Positions 54,191-62,261 of a stretch of DNA of 64,000 nucleotides are shown here, in pieces. The notes under the pieces were generated by a model. That model saw only the letters and a program-made list of their open reading frames with translations, was not told the DNA's origin and did not search any database. Both the position numbers and the translations under genes were made by a program. Numbering within the stretch: the stretch's first letter is position 1; each line of letters begins with the position of its first letter. Source of the DNA: JBBQZO01 sp038207625 (GTDB taxonomy: Bacteria; Pseudomonadota; Gammaproteobacteria; Burkholderiales; Burkholderiaceae_D). The stretch covers positions 360,420-424,419 of the forward strand of contig JBBQZO010000001.1 in the NCBI GenBank assembly GCA_038207625.1, given 5' to 3'.

Positions 54191-54236
54191 TAAACCCGGG
54201 TAATATTGACACGGTAATTTAACCCGGGTATTATTG
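54191..54236 (+). promoter_or_regulatory. Sigma-70 promoter with paired ACCCGGGT operator-like sites
   Basis: A -35 box TTGACA (54206-54211) and -10 box TATTAT (54229-54234) are separated by exactly 17 bases. Two copies of the palindrome ACCCGGGT lie at 54194-54201 and 54222-54229, 28 bp apart, within similar AT contexts (TTAA-ACCCGGGT-AATATTG and TTTA-ACCCGGGT-ATTATTG). One site is just upstream of -35; the other overlaps the spacer/-10, a repressor-type layout. It would drive the DUF2239/GIY-YIG/MarR operon; the co-encoded MarR is a candidate binder. Confidence 0.75.
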
Positions 54237-54264
54237 GTCCATCCAATTCAAGCCCAAACTCACC

Positions 54265-54903
54265 GTGATCAATACCAATACACCTTCCTACACCAGTTTT
54301 AACGGCCACAAGCGCATCGCATCTGGCAGCTTGACCGTCAATGCGCTGGCTGTAAAACACGCTCCGGCGTCCGACGTACCCGGTGCGCTGCTGACCTTCT
54401 GCGACCAGACCGGCAAGGTTGTCGATATCGACGTTCGAGGAAGCGATGCCGAGATATGTGCACGTCTACCGCCAGAAGGGGGCCAACTTCAAGGCAACCA
54501 ATCGGCACTGATCGACTCCAGGGAATCGGGTGAGCCACGTGGCCGCGGCCGGCCCAAGCTTGGGGTGGTCGCGCGCGAGGTCACCTTACTGCCGCGCCAC
54601 TGGGATTGGTTGGCCGCACAGCCAGGCGGAGCATCGGTGACTTTGCGCAAACTGGTCGACGAGGCGCGGCGCGCCAATGTGGACCGCGACCGGCAACGCC
54701 GGGCCAGTGAATGCGCTTACCACTTCATGTCAGTCGTGGCCGGTGATATGGCGGGTTTTGAAGAGGCGTCGCGTGCGCTGTTCGCACACGACGCGGCAAA
54801 GTTCGGCCAACTGACCGACGCGTGGCCGGCCGACGTGCGCGCTTACGTCAGGAGCCTCGCTTATCCAGTGCCGCAGACAGACGTGTCATCGCTTGCGCCG
54901 TGA
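54265..54903 (+). CDS. DUF2239 family protein
   Basis: 212 residues from GTG 54265. The pattern FNGHKRIASGSLTVNALAVK, GALLTFCDQTGKVVDIDVRG, RGRPKLGVVAREVTLLPRHW, DWLAAQPGGASVTLRKLVDE and YHFMSVVAGDMAGFEEASRA is that of DUF2239. RGRPKLGV is AT-hook-like and the middle resembles a ribbon-helix-helix region, hinting at DNA binding; function is not established. It is the first gene behind the paired-operator promoter, followed by GIY-YIG (23 bp) and MarR. Confidence 0.85.
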   Translation: MINTNTPSYTSFNGHKRIASGSLTVNALAVKHAPASDVPGALLTFCDQTGKVVDIDVRGSDAEICARLPPEGGQLQGNQSALIDSRESGEPRGRGRPKLGVVAREVTLLPRHWDWLAAQPGGASVTLRKLVDEARRANVDRDRQRRASECAYHFMSVVAGDMAGFEEASRALFAHDAAKFGQLTDAWPADVRAYVRSLAYPVPQTDVSSLAP

Positions 54904-54926
54904 CTTAATTGAAATAGAAAGGATCG

Positions 54927-55295
54927 ATGATGACAAACAACAAGACGCTGAAACAACAGTATCTGGAGACGAAAAACCGGGCAGGCGTCTATGCGATCCG
55001 CAACCAGATCACGGGCCGGGCCTTGGTTGCGGGAAGTTCCAACGTGCAGGGCATACTCAACCGGCATCGCTTCGAACTGCAGCATGGACTGCACCGCAAT
55101 GCCAGGCTTGCGCAGGACTGGGCCGAGCACGGCGAGACCAACTTTCTGTTCGACGTGCTCGACATGGTCACACCGAGCGACGATCCGGCGTTCAATGCCG
55201 CGCGAGAATTGGACATGCTCGTTAGCCTGTGGCGCCAGGAGATCCCTTGTGTCGGCGAACACGGCTACGACGCACCGAGCGGGGCAGCGCGATGA
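54927..55295 (+). CDS. GIY-YIG nuclease-family protein
   Basis: 122 residues from ATG 54927 (AAAGGA upstream; the next codon is also ATG). GVYAIRNQITGRALVAGSSN is a GIY-YIG domain opening in which the second motif is degenerate (ALVAG), followed by VQGILNRHRFELQHGLHRNA with the conserved Arg and GETNFLFDVLDMV with a Glu. The core catalytic residues are only partly conserved, so nuclease activity is uncertain. Its stop overlaps the MarR start (ATGA). Confidence 0.75.
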   Translation: MMTNNKTLKQQYLETKNRAGVYAIRNQITGRALVAGSSNVQGILNRHRFELQHGLHRNARLAQDWAEHGETNFLFDVLDMVTPSDDPAFNAARELDMLVSLWRQEIPCVGEHGYDAPSGAAR

Positions 55296-55711
55296 ACCAG
55301 AATCTCGCCTTCTGTTTGGCGCTGCACCGCGCCCACGCCAGCGTGCAACTCAAGCTGGACGACGAGTTGGGCATACACCATGGCATCGGCTTCAATGACT
55401 TTGCGCTACTGAATTTGCTCGAACAGGCGGACGGCGCTCGGGTCAGCATTGCGGACCTCGTGCGTCCGCTCGGTCAGCCCCAATCGTCGGTGCTGCGTCA
55501 GCTGATTGTGCTCGAAAAGATTGGTCTCGTGGTGCGCGAAGGTGCGCATGGACTTCGGCAGGCCGTGCTACGCCCAGCCGGGCGCGCGCTGGTGAACGCC
55601 GCACGCGAGACTGCCGACGGCGTTTGCACCGAAGCGGTCGAATCAATCGCACCGGCAGCGCTTGCGATGGTTTCCTCGGCACTGGTCACGCTTGCACGCG
55701 CGCCCAACTGA
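55292..55711 (+). CDS. MarR-family transcriptional regulator
   Basis: 139 residues from ATG 55292, overlapping the preceding stop. The winged helix is GIGFNDFALLNLLEQADGAR, SIADLVRPLGQPQSSVLRQL, IVLEKIGLVVRE and LRQAVLRPAGRALV. MarR proteins bind short palindromes as dimers and respond to small ligands. As last gene of the operon it may autoregulate through the ACCCGGGT sites at the promoter. Confidence 0.87.
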   Translation: MNQNLAFCLALHRAHASVQLKLDDELGIHHGIGFNDFALLNLLEQADGARVSIADLVRPLGQPQSSVLRQLIVLEKIGLVVREGAHGLRQAVLRPAGRALVNAARETADGVCTEAVESIAPAALAMVSSALVTLARAPN

Positions 55712-55870
55712 GCACTCTCGTGAGCAACACCACCGCGCCGCTTTGCCCGTTACGCGGCAACTTGCACAGCCTGGCGGCGCATCAGTGGTGCCGTAGCGAA
55801 GCCGGCCAAACGACATACCGGAGCGCGCCCATGCGGCGCGCGACACAAGAACATTTAAGGACCACATGCC

Positions 55871-56773
55871 ATGCCCAACACGACCGCGAACGGAATTGAG
55901 ATTGCATACGATTGTTTTGGCCGTGCCGACGGGGAAGCGGTTCTGCTGATTTCCGGTCTTGGTACGCAGATGATTCGCTGGAGCGAAACGTTTTGCGAGA
56001 TCTTGGTAGATCACGGCTACCGCGTGATTCGCTTTGACAATCGCGACGCTGGCCTGTCGACTCATTTCGATAGCGCGTCGATGCCCGATTTGGCTGCAAT
56101 CGCCGACACAGTCTCTCGCGGCGAAGCGCCCGACGCGCCCTATACGCTGTTCGATATGGCGAACGACGCTGTAGGACTGCTCGATGCGTTGATGATCAAA
56201 CGGGCGCACGTGGTTGGCAGATCAATGGGCGGTATGATCGCACAACTGGTCGCCAGCGAGCATGCCGAGCGCGTTCTATCGCTGACTTGCATTATGTCGA
56301 GCACGGGTAATCGTGATCTGCCGCAGGCCAGCCCGGAAGTGATGGCGGCGATGACATCGCCCGCGCCACATCCCTTGAAAGACGAACAGGGCTATCTCGC
56401 GCACTGCGTCGCCTTTGCCAAAGTGATTGCCGGGCGAGGTTATCCGTTTGACGAATCCGCTCACCGGGAGCTAGCCTTGGCCGAACTCAAACGAGCCTAC
56501 AATCCAAGCGGGTTTTGGCGGCACATCGCCGCCATCGCGGCCACCGGTGACTTAAGATCACGTCTGGCCAACATCAGCGCTCCGACGCTTGTGTTGCATG
56601 GGGCAGACGACCCGCTGGTTTCCCCGCAAGCCGGGACGGACACTGCGGCCAATATCAAAGGTGCCGAACTCCTCATCGTTGCGGGCATGGGGCACGATTT
56701 CCCACCATCGTTGTTTGGGCTTGTGGCCGGAGTCATCGCAGAAAACATGCAGCGCGCGCGCCAGACCCTCTAA
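55871..56773 (+). CDS. Alpha/beta hydrolase
   Basis: 300 residues of the alpha/beta-hydrolase fold: ANGIEIAYDCFGRADGEAVL, LISGLGTQMIRWSE (oxyanion loop), the nucleophile Ser in HVVGRSMGGMIAQLVA, the acid in LVLHGADDPLVSPQAG and His in IVAGMGHDFPPSLFG. No signal peptide is visible. It resembles esterase/epoxide-hydrolase-like cytoplasmic enzymes; the substrate is unknown. It follows the MarR operon by 159 bp with its own start region. Confidence 0.88.
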   Translation: MPNTTANGIEIAYDCFGRADGEAVLLISGLGTQMIRWSETFCEILVDHGYRVIRFDNRDAGLSTHFDSASMPDLAAIADTVSRGEAPDAPYTLFDMANDAVGLLDALMIKRAHVVGRSMGGMIAQLVASEHAERVLSLTCIMSSTGNRDLPQASPEVMAAMTSPAPHPLKDEQGYLAHCVAFAKVIAGRGYPFDESAHRELALAELKRAYNPSGFWRHIAAIAATGDLRSRLANISAPTLVLHGADDPLVSPQAGTDTAANIKGAELLIVAGMGHDFPPSLFGLVAGVIAENMQRARQTL

Positions 56774-57052
56774 GTGCAATTGGCCCTGACGGCGCGCTGC
56801 GCCAGGACGGTCGGCAGATGCTGGGATGGCGCGACAACGGCAGACTCTGAATTGTTCGTCGATTAGGGCCTACAACCCCAACGTGGATGATTTCGCGGAT
56901 CTTTTTTTGGGAACGAGCTTGGGTGCATTGATGGCGTCGCGGCACGCACGGCGTCAGCACTGCAATTTCCGAGCGCTGGCACGCCGCGCACCGACCGCAC
57001 ATTGTCATCCGATGCGCAATCGATCGCCTCGCTTGGCCGGCGGGCGATGCGC

Positions 57053-57451
57053 TCAGCCAGCCAGCGGCTTGTACGCGATGGCCTCGATCTCGATCTTACA
57101 ATCGACCATCATCGCCGACTGCACGCAGGAGCGCGCCGGCGCCGGATCGAGAAAATACTCCTGATAGACCCGGTTGAAGGTCCAGAAGTCGCGCGTGTCG
57201 TCCAGCCACACCGTCACTTTGACGACGTCGGCCAGCGTGCAGCCGGCCAGTGCCAGCACCTTCTCGACGTTGGCGATGGTGGTGCGGGTTTGCGCTTCGA
57301 TGCCGCCGTATTCGATCTCGCCGTTGGCCTTCATCGCCACCTGCCCGGAGGTGTAGACGAAGTCGCCCGCGCGCACCGCCGGCGAAAACGGCAGACGCTG
57401 TCCACCCGCGCCCGATGGCATATTCCCGTAGGCGATTTTCTGTTTGCTCAT
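57053..57451 (-). CDS. RidA-family enamine/imine deaminase
   Basis: 132 residues of the YjgF/YER057c/UK114 family: PFSPAVRAGDFVYTSGQVAM, YGGIEAQTRTTIANVEKVLA, CTLADVVKVTVWLDDTRDFW and the catalytic-type Arg in PARSCVQSAMMVDCKIEIEA. RidA hydrolyses reactive enamine/imine intermediates made by PLP-dependent dehydratases. It is the last gene of the transporter operon (SBP-permease-permease-RidA), fitting with the PLP enzyme at 46245 as its partner. Confidence 0.92.
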   Translation of the reverse strand: MSKQKIAYGNMPSGAGGQRLPFSPAVRAGDFVYTSGQVAMKANGEIEYGGIEAQTRTTIANVEKVLALAGCTLADVVKVTVWLDDTRDFWTFNRVYQEYFLDPAPARSCVQSAMMVDCKIEIEAIAYKPLAG

Positions 57452-57476
57452 GCTGTATTCCTCGTTGTGTGATGGA

Positions 57477-58322
57477 TTATTTGACCGCGCCGAGCGCCAG
57501 ACCGGTGACCAGAAAGCGCTGCAGCCACGCGAACAGGATCGCCACGGGAATGGTCGCGCACAGCGTCGCGGCCATCACCAGTTGCCATTCGACGGTGTAC
57601 TGGCCGGCCACCATGTCGACGATCTGCACCGTCAGCGTTTTGTTCTCCGGCGAGCGGATCAAGGTGTACACCACCGCGAATTCGTTCCACGCATTGATGA
57701 AGGTGAAGATCGCCGTGACCACGATGGCCGGCAGCGCCAGCGGCAGAAACACGGTGAACGCGGCGCGCGCACGCCCGCAGCCTTCCAGCCACGCCGCCTC
57801 TTCCAGGTCGCGCGGAATGGTGGCGAAATAGGACGACAGCATCCACACCGCAAACGCGATGTTGAACGCCGCGTAGGCAACGATCACGCCCAGGTGGCTG
57901 TCGATCAGGTTGGCGCCGCCCCACGAAATCGCCGCCGCCAGTTTGAACAGGCCCAGTACCAGCAAGATGGGCGAGAGCATCTGCGTCACCAGCAGGAACT
58001 GGCGGTAGAAGCCCCGTCCGCGAAACGAAAAGCGCGCCAGCGCATACGCCGCCGGAATGCTCACCGCCAGTGCCAGCAAAGTCGAACACACACTGACGAC
58101 CAAGCTGTTTTTGAGCGCCACGCCGAAGTTGGCGCTGTCCCACATGTCGGCAAAATTTTGCCAGCGCCAGTGCACCGGCAGCCAGCGGGTCGGGAAGCTG
58201 AACACCTCGTCGGCCGGTTTCAATGCGGTCAGCAGCATCACCGCGAACGGAAACAGGATGATCGCGACGAACGGCGCCAGCAGCAACCACGCCCACAGGC
58301 TGCGTTTGAGTTTGGCGTTCAT
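57477..58322 (-). CDS. Sugar ABC transporter permease (MalG type)
   Basis: 281 residues with about six membrane segments. The start WAWLLLAPFVAIILFPFAVM and the conserved cytoplasmic EAA loop ATIPRDLEEAAWLEGCGRAR followed by AAFTVFLPLALPAIV mark the second permease of CUT1 systems. It overlaps the other permease gene by four bases. No ATPase is encoded nearby; the UgpC/MalK-like protein at 45167 is the likely engine. Confidence 0.93.
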   Translation of the reverse strand: MNAKLKRSLWAWLLLAPFVAIILFPFAVMLLTALKPADEVFSFPTRWLPVHWRWQNFADMWDSANFGVALKNSLVVSVCSTLLALAVSIPAAYALARFSFRGRGFYRQFLLVTQMLSPILLVLGLFKLAAAISWGGANLIDSHLGVIVAYAAFNIAFAVWMLSSYFATIPRDLEEAAWLEGCGRARAAFTVFLPLALPAIVVTAIFTFINAWNEFAVVYTLIRSPENKTLTVQIVDMVAGQYTVEWQLVMAATLCATIPVAILFAWLQRFLVTGLALGAVK

Positions 58323-59206
58323 GCCATCTCCTGTTCTTTGGGCTGCATGCGCACGTACACAAACGTGAAAGCAAGCAGCATCGCCAGCATGATCAGGGAT
58401 ACCGCCGCCGCCTGGCCGGGCCGCCCGAGTCGAAAGCCCAGCTCGTACAAATACGTGACCAGGATGTGGGTGGAATTATCCGGTCCGCCGGCCGTCATGA
58501 CCCAGATGATGGGAAACGAATTGAACACGTAGATCACGTTGAGCACGATCGCCATGTTGATGAAGGGGCGCAGCGTGGGCAAGGTGAGCGTGCGGAACTG
58601 GTGCCAGTTGCTGGCGCCTTCGATGCGCGCAGCTTCATAAATATCCTGTGGCAGCGACGACAGGCCGCTCAAAAAAATCGTCACCGTGAACGGCATCGAC
58701 ACCAGAATGCCGACCATGATCTCAGCCGGAAACGCGAGATCGGCGGTGGCCAGCCACTGCACCGGATGGTCGATCAGGCCGAGCGCGCGCAGGCTCAGGT
58801 TGACCATGCCGAATTCGTCGTTGAAGGCCCAGCGCCAGACGATCGCCGTCATCGTCAGCGACACCGCCCACGGCAGCATGATGATGGTGCGCGCCAGACC
58901 GCGTCCGTAGAAATCCTGGTTCAGGATCAGCGCCAGCGGCACCGACACGGCCACCGTGCCACCGACCACCGCCAGCGTCCACACCAGCGTGCGCAGCACG
59001 GTCGCCTGGAACACCGGGCTGGCAAACACGGCGCCAAAATTGGCCAGGCCGGAAAAGCCGCGCACCACGCCAAAGCGTGAAATTTCGTGCAGCGACTGGA
59101 AGACGATATGGAACAGCGGATAGCTGATGATGAACAGCGCCAGCGCGAAGCTGGGCACGATCAACAGCCACGGCGTGTGCGAACGCCCGGATGCAGCTTG
59201 CGTCAT
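58319..59206 (-). CDS. Sugar ABC transporter permease (MalF/UgpA type)
   Basis: 295 residues, about six membrane segments: TPWLLIVPSFALALFIISYP, VLRTLVWTLAVVGGTVAVSV, IIMLPWAVSLTMTAIVWRWA and the EAA loop SSLPQDIYEAARIEGASNWH followed by QFRTLTLPTLRP. It pairs with the MalG-type permease. Located 15 bp after the solute-binding protein gene. Confidence 0.93.
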   Translation of the reverse strand: MTQAASGRSHTPWLLIVPSFALALFIISYPLFHIVFQSLHEISRFGVVRGFSGLANFGAVFASPVFQATVLRTLVWTLAVVGGTVAVSVPLALILNQDFYGRGLARTIIMLPWAVSLTMTAIVWRWAFNDEFGMVNLSLRALGLIDHPVQWLATADLAFPAEIMVGILVSMPFTVTIFLSGLSSLPQDIYEAARIEGASNWHQFRTLTLPTLRPFINMAIVLNVIYVFNSFPIIWVMTAGGPDNSTHILVTYLYELGFRLGRPGQAAAVSLIMLAMLLAFTFVYVRMQPKEQEMA

Positions 59207-59221
59207 GCGAGGATTCCTTGT

Positions 59222-60448
59222 CTATTTTTTGAGCGCGGCGTTGGCCTGCGCGGCGGCAGCGCGCAAGGCAGGGCCGGGTGCGGCCTTGCCAAGGTAGACC
59301 GCCTGCAGCGCGTTGGTGACGCCCTTGGCAATGTCTTCCCACGCTTGCACGTTTGGGGTAAACCGGGCGCTCGGCAGCATGGCGACGAAAACGCGCGTGT
59401 TGGGGTCCTGGAAGGCCGGGTCCAGCGCTTCCTCTTTGGTGGTCGGCATGAAGCCCTCGGCGCTGGAAAACGCGACCCGAGGCGCCTTGCTGAACAAGTA
59501 GTCCATGAACTGCCAGGCCGCCTTCTTGACCTTGGAGTTCTTGAACAGGATCAGCGAATCGGTGGTGGCAAAGGTCGCGCTGCGGGTGCCAACAGGCACC
59601 GGCGCGATGCCCCATTGCAGAGTCGGCACTTCCTTTTCCAGCTGCTTGACGACGAACGGGGCCGATATCATCATGCCCAGGCGGCCTTGCTTGAACAGGT
59701 TCTGCACGTCCTCGCGGCTGTAGCTGGTCACGCCCGACTCGGTCAGGCCTTGTTCGATCAGCGAACGGTACATCGTGACCGCCTTGATCGCGGCGGGCGA
59801 ATCGAACACCGCGCGCCCATTCGCGTCGAGCAGCTCGCCGCCGCAGGTCCACAGCGCGTAGTACCAGTAGACGTCGGTCTCAATCTCCTTGCCCTGCAAG
59901 CCGAAGCCAATGCCGCCCGCTTGCCTGATGCTGGCCGCCGCCTTGATCACGTCGTCCCAGCTGCGCGGGCCGTCCGGGAAGCCGGCTTTGGCCAGCATCT
60001 GTTTGTTGTAGTACAGGCCGCGCACCGAGGCGGCCACCGGCAGGCCATAGGTTTTGCCGGCGCTCTGGCTGGGCTCCAGAAAAGCGCCGATGAAGCGCGC
60101 GCGAAAGGCCGCGTCCATGTAGCCGTCGAGCGGCTCGACCAGATCGTCCTGCAGCATTTCGGGCAGCCAGCGCGTGCCGATGATGGACAGGTCGGCGTTG
60201 ACGCCACCGGACACGTCGATCTGCAGCTTTTGCAGCAGACTGTCCCAGTTCACGTCTTCGACCTTGATGCGGATATCGGGATGGCTGCGCTCGAATTGCG
60301 CGGCCATCTGGCGGAAGTAGGGCGCGGTGCCGTTGCTGTAGTGGGCCACCGTCACGCGCACCGTCTCGACGGCGGCGGCGCAGGTCGGCGCGGCGATGGC
60401 CGCGCACAGTGCGAGGCGGGCGAGGCGCTGGAGCAGGGGTGCTTGCAT
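59222..60448 (-). CDS. Sugar ABC transporter substrate-binding protein
   Basis: 408 residues from ATG 60448, with a signal peptide (LARLALCAAIAAPTCAAA, about residues 9-26). Cluster-1 extracellular solute-binding pattern: VRVTVAHYSNGTAPYFRQMA, SHPDIRIKVEDVNWDSLLQK, GTRWLPEMLQDDLVEPLDGY and YGLPVAASVRGLYYNKQMLA, then a C-terminal lobe with KKAAWQFMDYLFSKAP. It should bind an oligosaccharide or sugar acid in the periplasm. The ligand cannot be told from sequence; context suggests a galactose- or amino-sugar-related compound. Confidence 0.93.
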   Translation of the reverse strand: MQAPLLQRLARLALCAAIAAPTCAAAVETVRVTVAHYSNGTAPYFRQMAAQFERSHPDIRIKVEDVNWDSLLQKLQIDVSGGVNADLSIIGTRWLPEMLQDDLVEPLDGYMDAAFRARFIGAFLEPSQSAGKTYGLPVAASVRGLYYNKQMLAKAGFPDGPRSWDDVIKAAASIRQAGGIGFGLQGKEIETDVYWYYALWTCGGELLDANGRAVFDSPAAIKAVTMYRSLIEQGLTESGVTSYSREDVQNLFKQGRLGMMISAPFVVKQLEKEVPTLQWGIAPVPVGTRSATFATTDSLILFKNSKVKKAAWQFMDYLFSKAPRVAFSSAEGFMPTTKEEALDPAFQDPNTRVFVAMLPSARFTPNVQAWEDIAKGVTNALQAVYLGKAAPGPALRAAAAQANAALKK

Positions 60449-60630
60449 GGTATCCGGGGCGTGAGTGCGAGCGTTGACTATAAACGGACGGCGGCCCGTG
60501 CGCCAACGACTATATCTGATGCCGCCCATTATAAAATCTTAAGGACGCGCGCCGGCGGGGCGCAGGGTGATGTCCTGGTTCACGTCTACGTCGAAGTCGC
60601 AAGTCAGCTGCGCGATAGCGCTAGCGAAAC

Positions 60631-60826
60631 CGGGGTCAGCGTTTTTTTTCGTCGGGTTCATGACGAAAATTACTCTGACCCCGCTTTCGCGGACCGAAGT
60701 CAGCGTCGCATCCGAGTCCCATCCAGCGTCGCATCCGAGTCCCATCCAGCGTCGGAGCGGATGTCAACAACTCGGAGGGGTCAGAGTAATTTGTGCGATG
60801 ACTCCGCACAAAAAAACTCTGACCCC
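60631..60826. repeat. GGGGTCAGAGT/ACTCTGACCCC palindromic elements
   Basis: Two inverted pairs: CGGGGTCAGC (60631-60640) with ACTCTGACCCC (60672-60682), and GGGGTCAGAGT (60777-60787) with ACTCTGACCCC (60816-60826). The inner spacers contain A/T-rich loops. They lie in the gap between the solute-binding-protein and DUF3472 genes. The motif is a second REP-like family, related in design to the GGGGACAGACCCC elements at 49.7 and 50.3 kb. Confidence 0.75.
60701..60755. repeat. 23-bp tandem repeat
   Basis: A 23-bp unit starting CAGCGTCGCATCCGAGTCCC is present twice in tandem (60701-60723, 60724-60746), with a partial third copy. It sits between the two GGGGTCAGAGT-type palindromes. Confidence 0.8.
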
Positions 60827-60849
60827 ACCTCGGCGACGTCGGCGGCTGC

Positions 60850-60969
60850 GCAAGTGCAAGCGCAAGCGCAAGCGCAAGTGCAAGCGCAAGTGCAAGCGCA
60901 AGTGCAAGCGCAAGTGCAAGCGCAAGTGCAAGTGCAAGTGCAAGTGCAAGTGCAAGTGCAAGCGCAAGC
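60850..60969. repeat. Hexanucleotide tandem array, GCAAGT/GCAAGC x20
   Basis: Twenty uninterrupted 6-bp units, each GCAAGT or GCAAGC, in a partly alternating order with six consecutive GCAAGT units near the end. The array ends 15 bases from the DUF3472 stop codon on the opposite strand and is not part of a supported gene. Such arrays change length by slippage. Confidence 0.92.
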
Positions 60970-60983
60970 GCGCGACGCCGACG

Positions 60984-62261
60984 TTACGGCAGTTTGCTCA
61001 CGTCGACATCGGGCGCGACGCCCGTGGCAGGACGCGTGACGTTTTGATCGAACACGGTGGCGCTGAAAAAGCCGCCGTCGCGCAGGAAGAAATGGCCGTC
61101 TTCGACGCCGCCCGCAAAGTCCATGCGCTGCTTGTTTTCGCCCGTCGGATCGGTGTCGTAGCGCGCGGCCGTGACTTCGCTCCAGTGGCCGTCACTGCTG
61201 CGCGCCCATTGGTTGGCGTAGCTGCCCTTGCGGCCCACGTAGCCGGCGCTGTCGTCGAAATTTTCGACGAACGAATACACGCCGGCCAGGTAGGAGTTGG
61301 TGCTGGGGCGCTGCCAAGTGGCGATGAAGCGCCAGGCCTTCGTTTCGGGGGCGTAGAACCAGGCCGAGAACTGGGTATTGCCGGCGCCGTCGGGCTGCGC
61401 GCGCGTGATGAACTTGTAGGTGTGCCCGGCCTTCCAGTCAAACACCAGGTAGCTCTGGCCGCCCGTGCCTTCGCCGCCGAAGCCGTTGTCGACCACGTCC
61501 GGCCCCTTGCGCACCAGCGTTGTCTTGGCGCCGTTGTCGGCGTCCCACACCGAGAACAACATGCGCCGCTCCTTGGCTGAATTGACCTGCATGCCGAAGT
61601 AGCCGCTATTGAAGCCGTTCGCCATGAAGTACGAGCCCACCGGATCGTCGCCGCGCGCTACCTTCACCTCGTTGTAAAAGTACGCGGTGTTGGCCGGCAC
61701 CGTGTAGCCCAGATGGACCGACGGGCCGCGCCGCGACCAGTAGAAATTGGCTGCATCGTTGGCGTAGTAGACGCCGCTCGCGGTGGCCGATCCGCTCACT
61801 TGAATCGCGGCGATGTCGCCAAAGTAACCGCCCTTTTTGCTCACGCCTTGCAGCTCGACTTTGACGTAGCCGGGGTGGGCCAGATACACCGTGCCCACGT
61901 CGTAGGTTTTTTGCGCGCTGCCGCCAAGCGTGACGCGGTAGGCGCTGCCGTCGATGGTGACCTTGACGGTGCTGCTGGTCGCGCCGTTCAGGCTGCCCAC
62001 CAGCGCCACATGCAGCGCACCGGCCGCACGGGGGTAGAAATAGGTGCTGACGACGGTGCTCGGATCGCTCCAGTTGGCCAGGCCGGCGTCGACCACCTGC
62101 TCGGTGGCCTTGGGTGCGGCGTGGGTGATGAAGGCATTGCCACCCAGTGGGACCGTGTAGCTGGCCGGCGTCGGTGCAACGCTGGCAACCGTACTGGCAC
62201 CGGCATGCGCGCCAATGAGCGCGCCGGCCAGGCCGAGGGCGCGGGTAAATCGTTTATTCAT
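60984..62261 (-). CDS. Secreted DUF3472 domain protein (with DUF5077-like N-terminal region)
   Basis: 425 residues from ATG 62261 with signal peptide (ALGLAGALIGAHAGA, to about residue 22). The N-terminal beta-sandwich (SYTVPLGGNAFITHAAPKAT, YFYPRAAGALHVALVGSLNG, VYLAHPGYVKVELQGVSKKG) matches the DUF5077 type, and the C-terminal part (NFYWSRRGPSVHLGYTVPAN, GYFGMQVNSAKERRMLFSVW, GQSYLVFDWKAGHTYKFITR) is DUF3472. This pair is common in secreted proteins of carbohydrate-utilising bacteria; ligand or activity is unknown. It is divergent from the TonB-dependent receptor. Confidence 0.87.
   Translation of the reverse strand: MNKRFTRALGLAGALIGAHAGASTVASVAPTPASYTVPLGGNAFITHAAPKATEQVVDAGLANWSDPSTVVSTYFYPRAAGALHVALVGSLNGATSSTVKVTIDGSAYRVTLGGSAQKTYDVGTVYLAHPGYVKVELQGVSKKGGYFGDIAAIQVSGSATASGVYYANDAANFYWSRRGPSVHLGYTVPANTAYFYNEVKVARGDDPVGSYFMANGFNSGYFGMQVNSAKERRMLFSVWDADNGAKTTLVRKGPDVVDNGFGGEGTGGQSYLVFDWKAGHTYKFITRAQPDGAGNTQFSAWFYAPETKAWRFIATWQRPSTNSYLAGVYSFVENFDDSAGYVGRKGSYANQWARSSDGHWSEVTAARYDTDPTGENKQRMDFAGGVEDGHFFLRDGGFFSATVFDQNVTRPATGVAPDVDVSKLP

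Noticed and set aside
53946..54212. An 88-codon minus-strand frame downstream of dgoA
   Set aside because: It overlaps the mapped promoter of the DUF2239 operon and shows no domain; not enough to call a gene.
60850..60969. The hexanucleotide array as a CRISPR
   Set aside because: Units are only 6 bp with no unique spacers and no cas genes are present.
59087..61039. A 650-codon plus-strand open frame
   Set aside because: It runs antisense to the solute-binding protein and a permease and then through the hexanucleotide array; no family features.
60567..61580. A 337-codon frame encoding a Lys/Cys/Arg repeat protein
   Set aside because: The repeat comes from the hexanucleotide array and the rest is antisense to the DUF3472 gene; no start signal.
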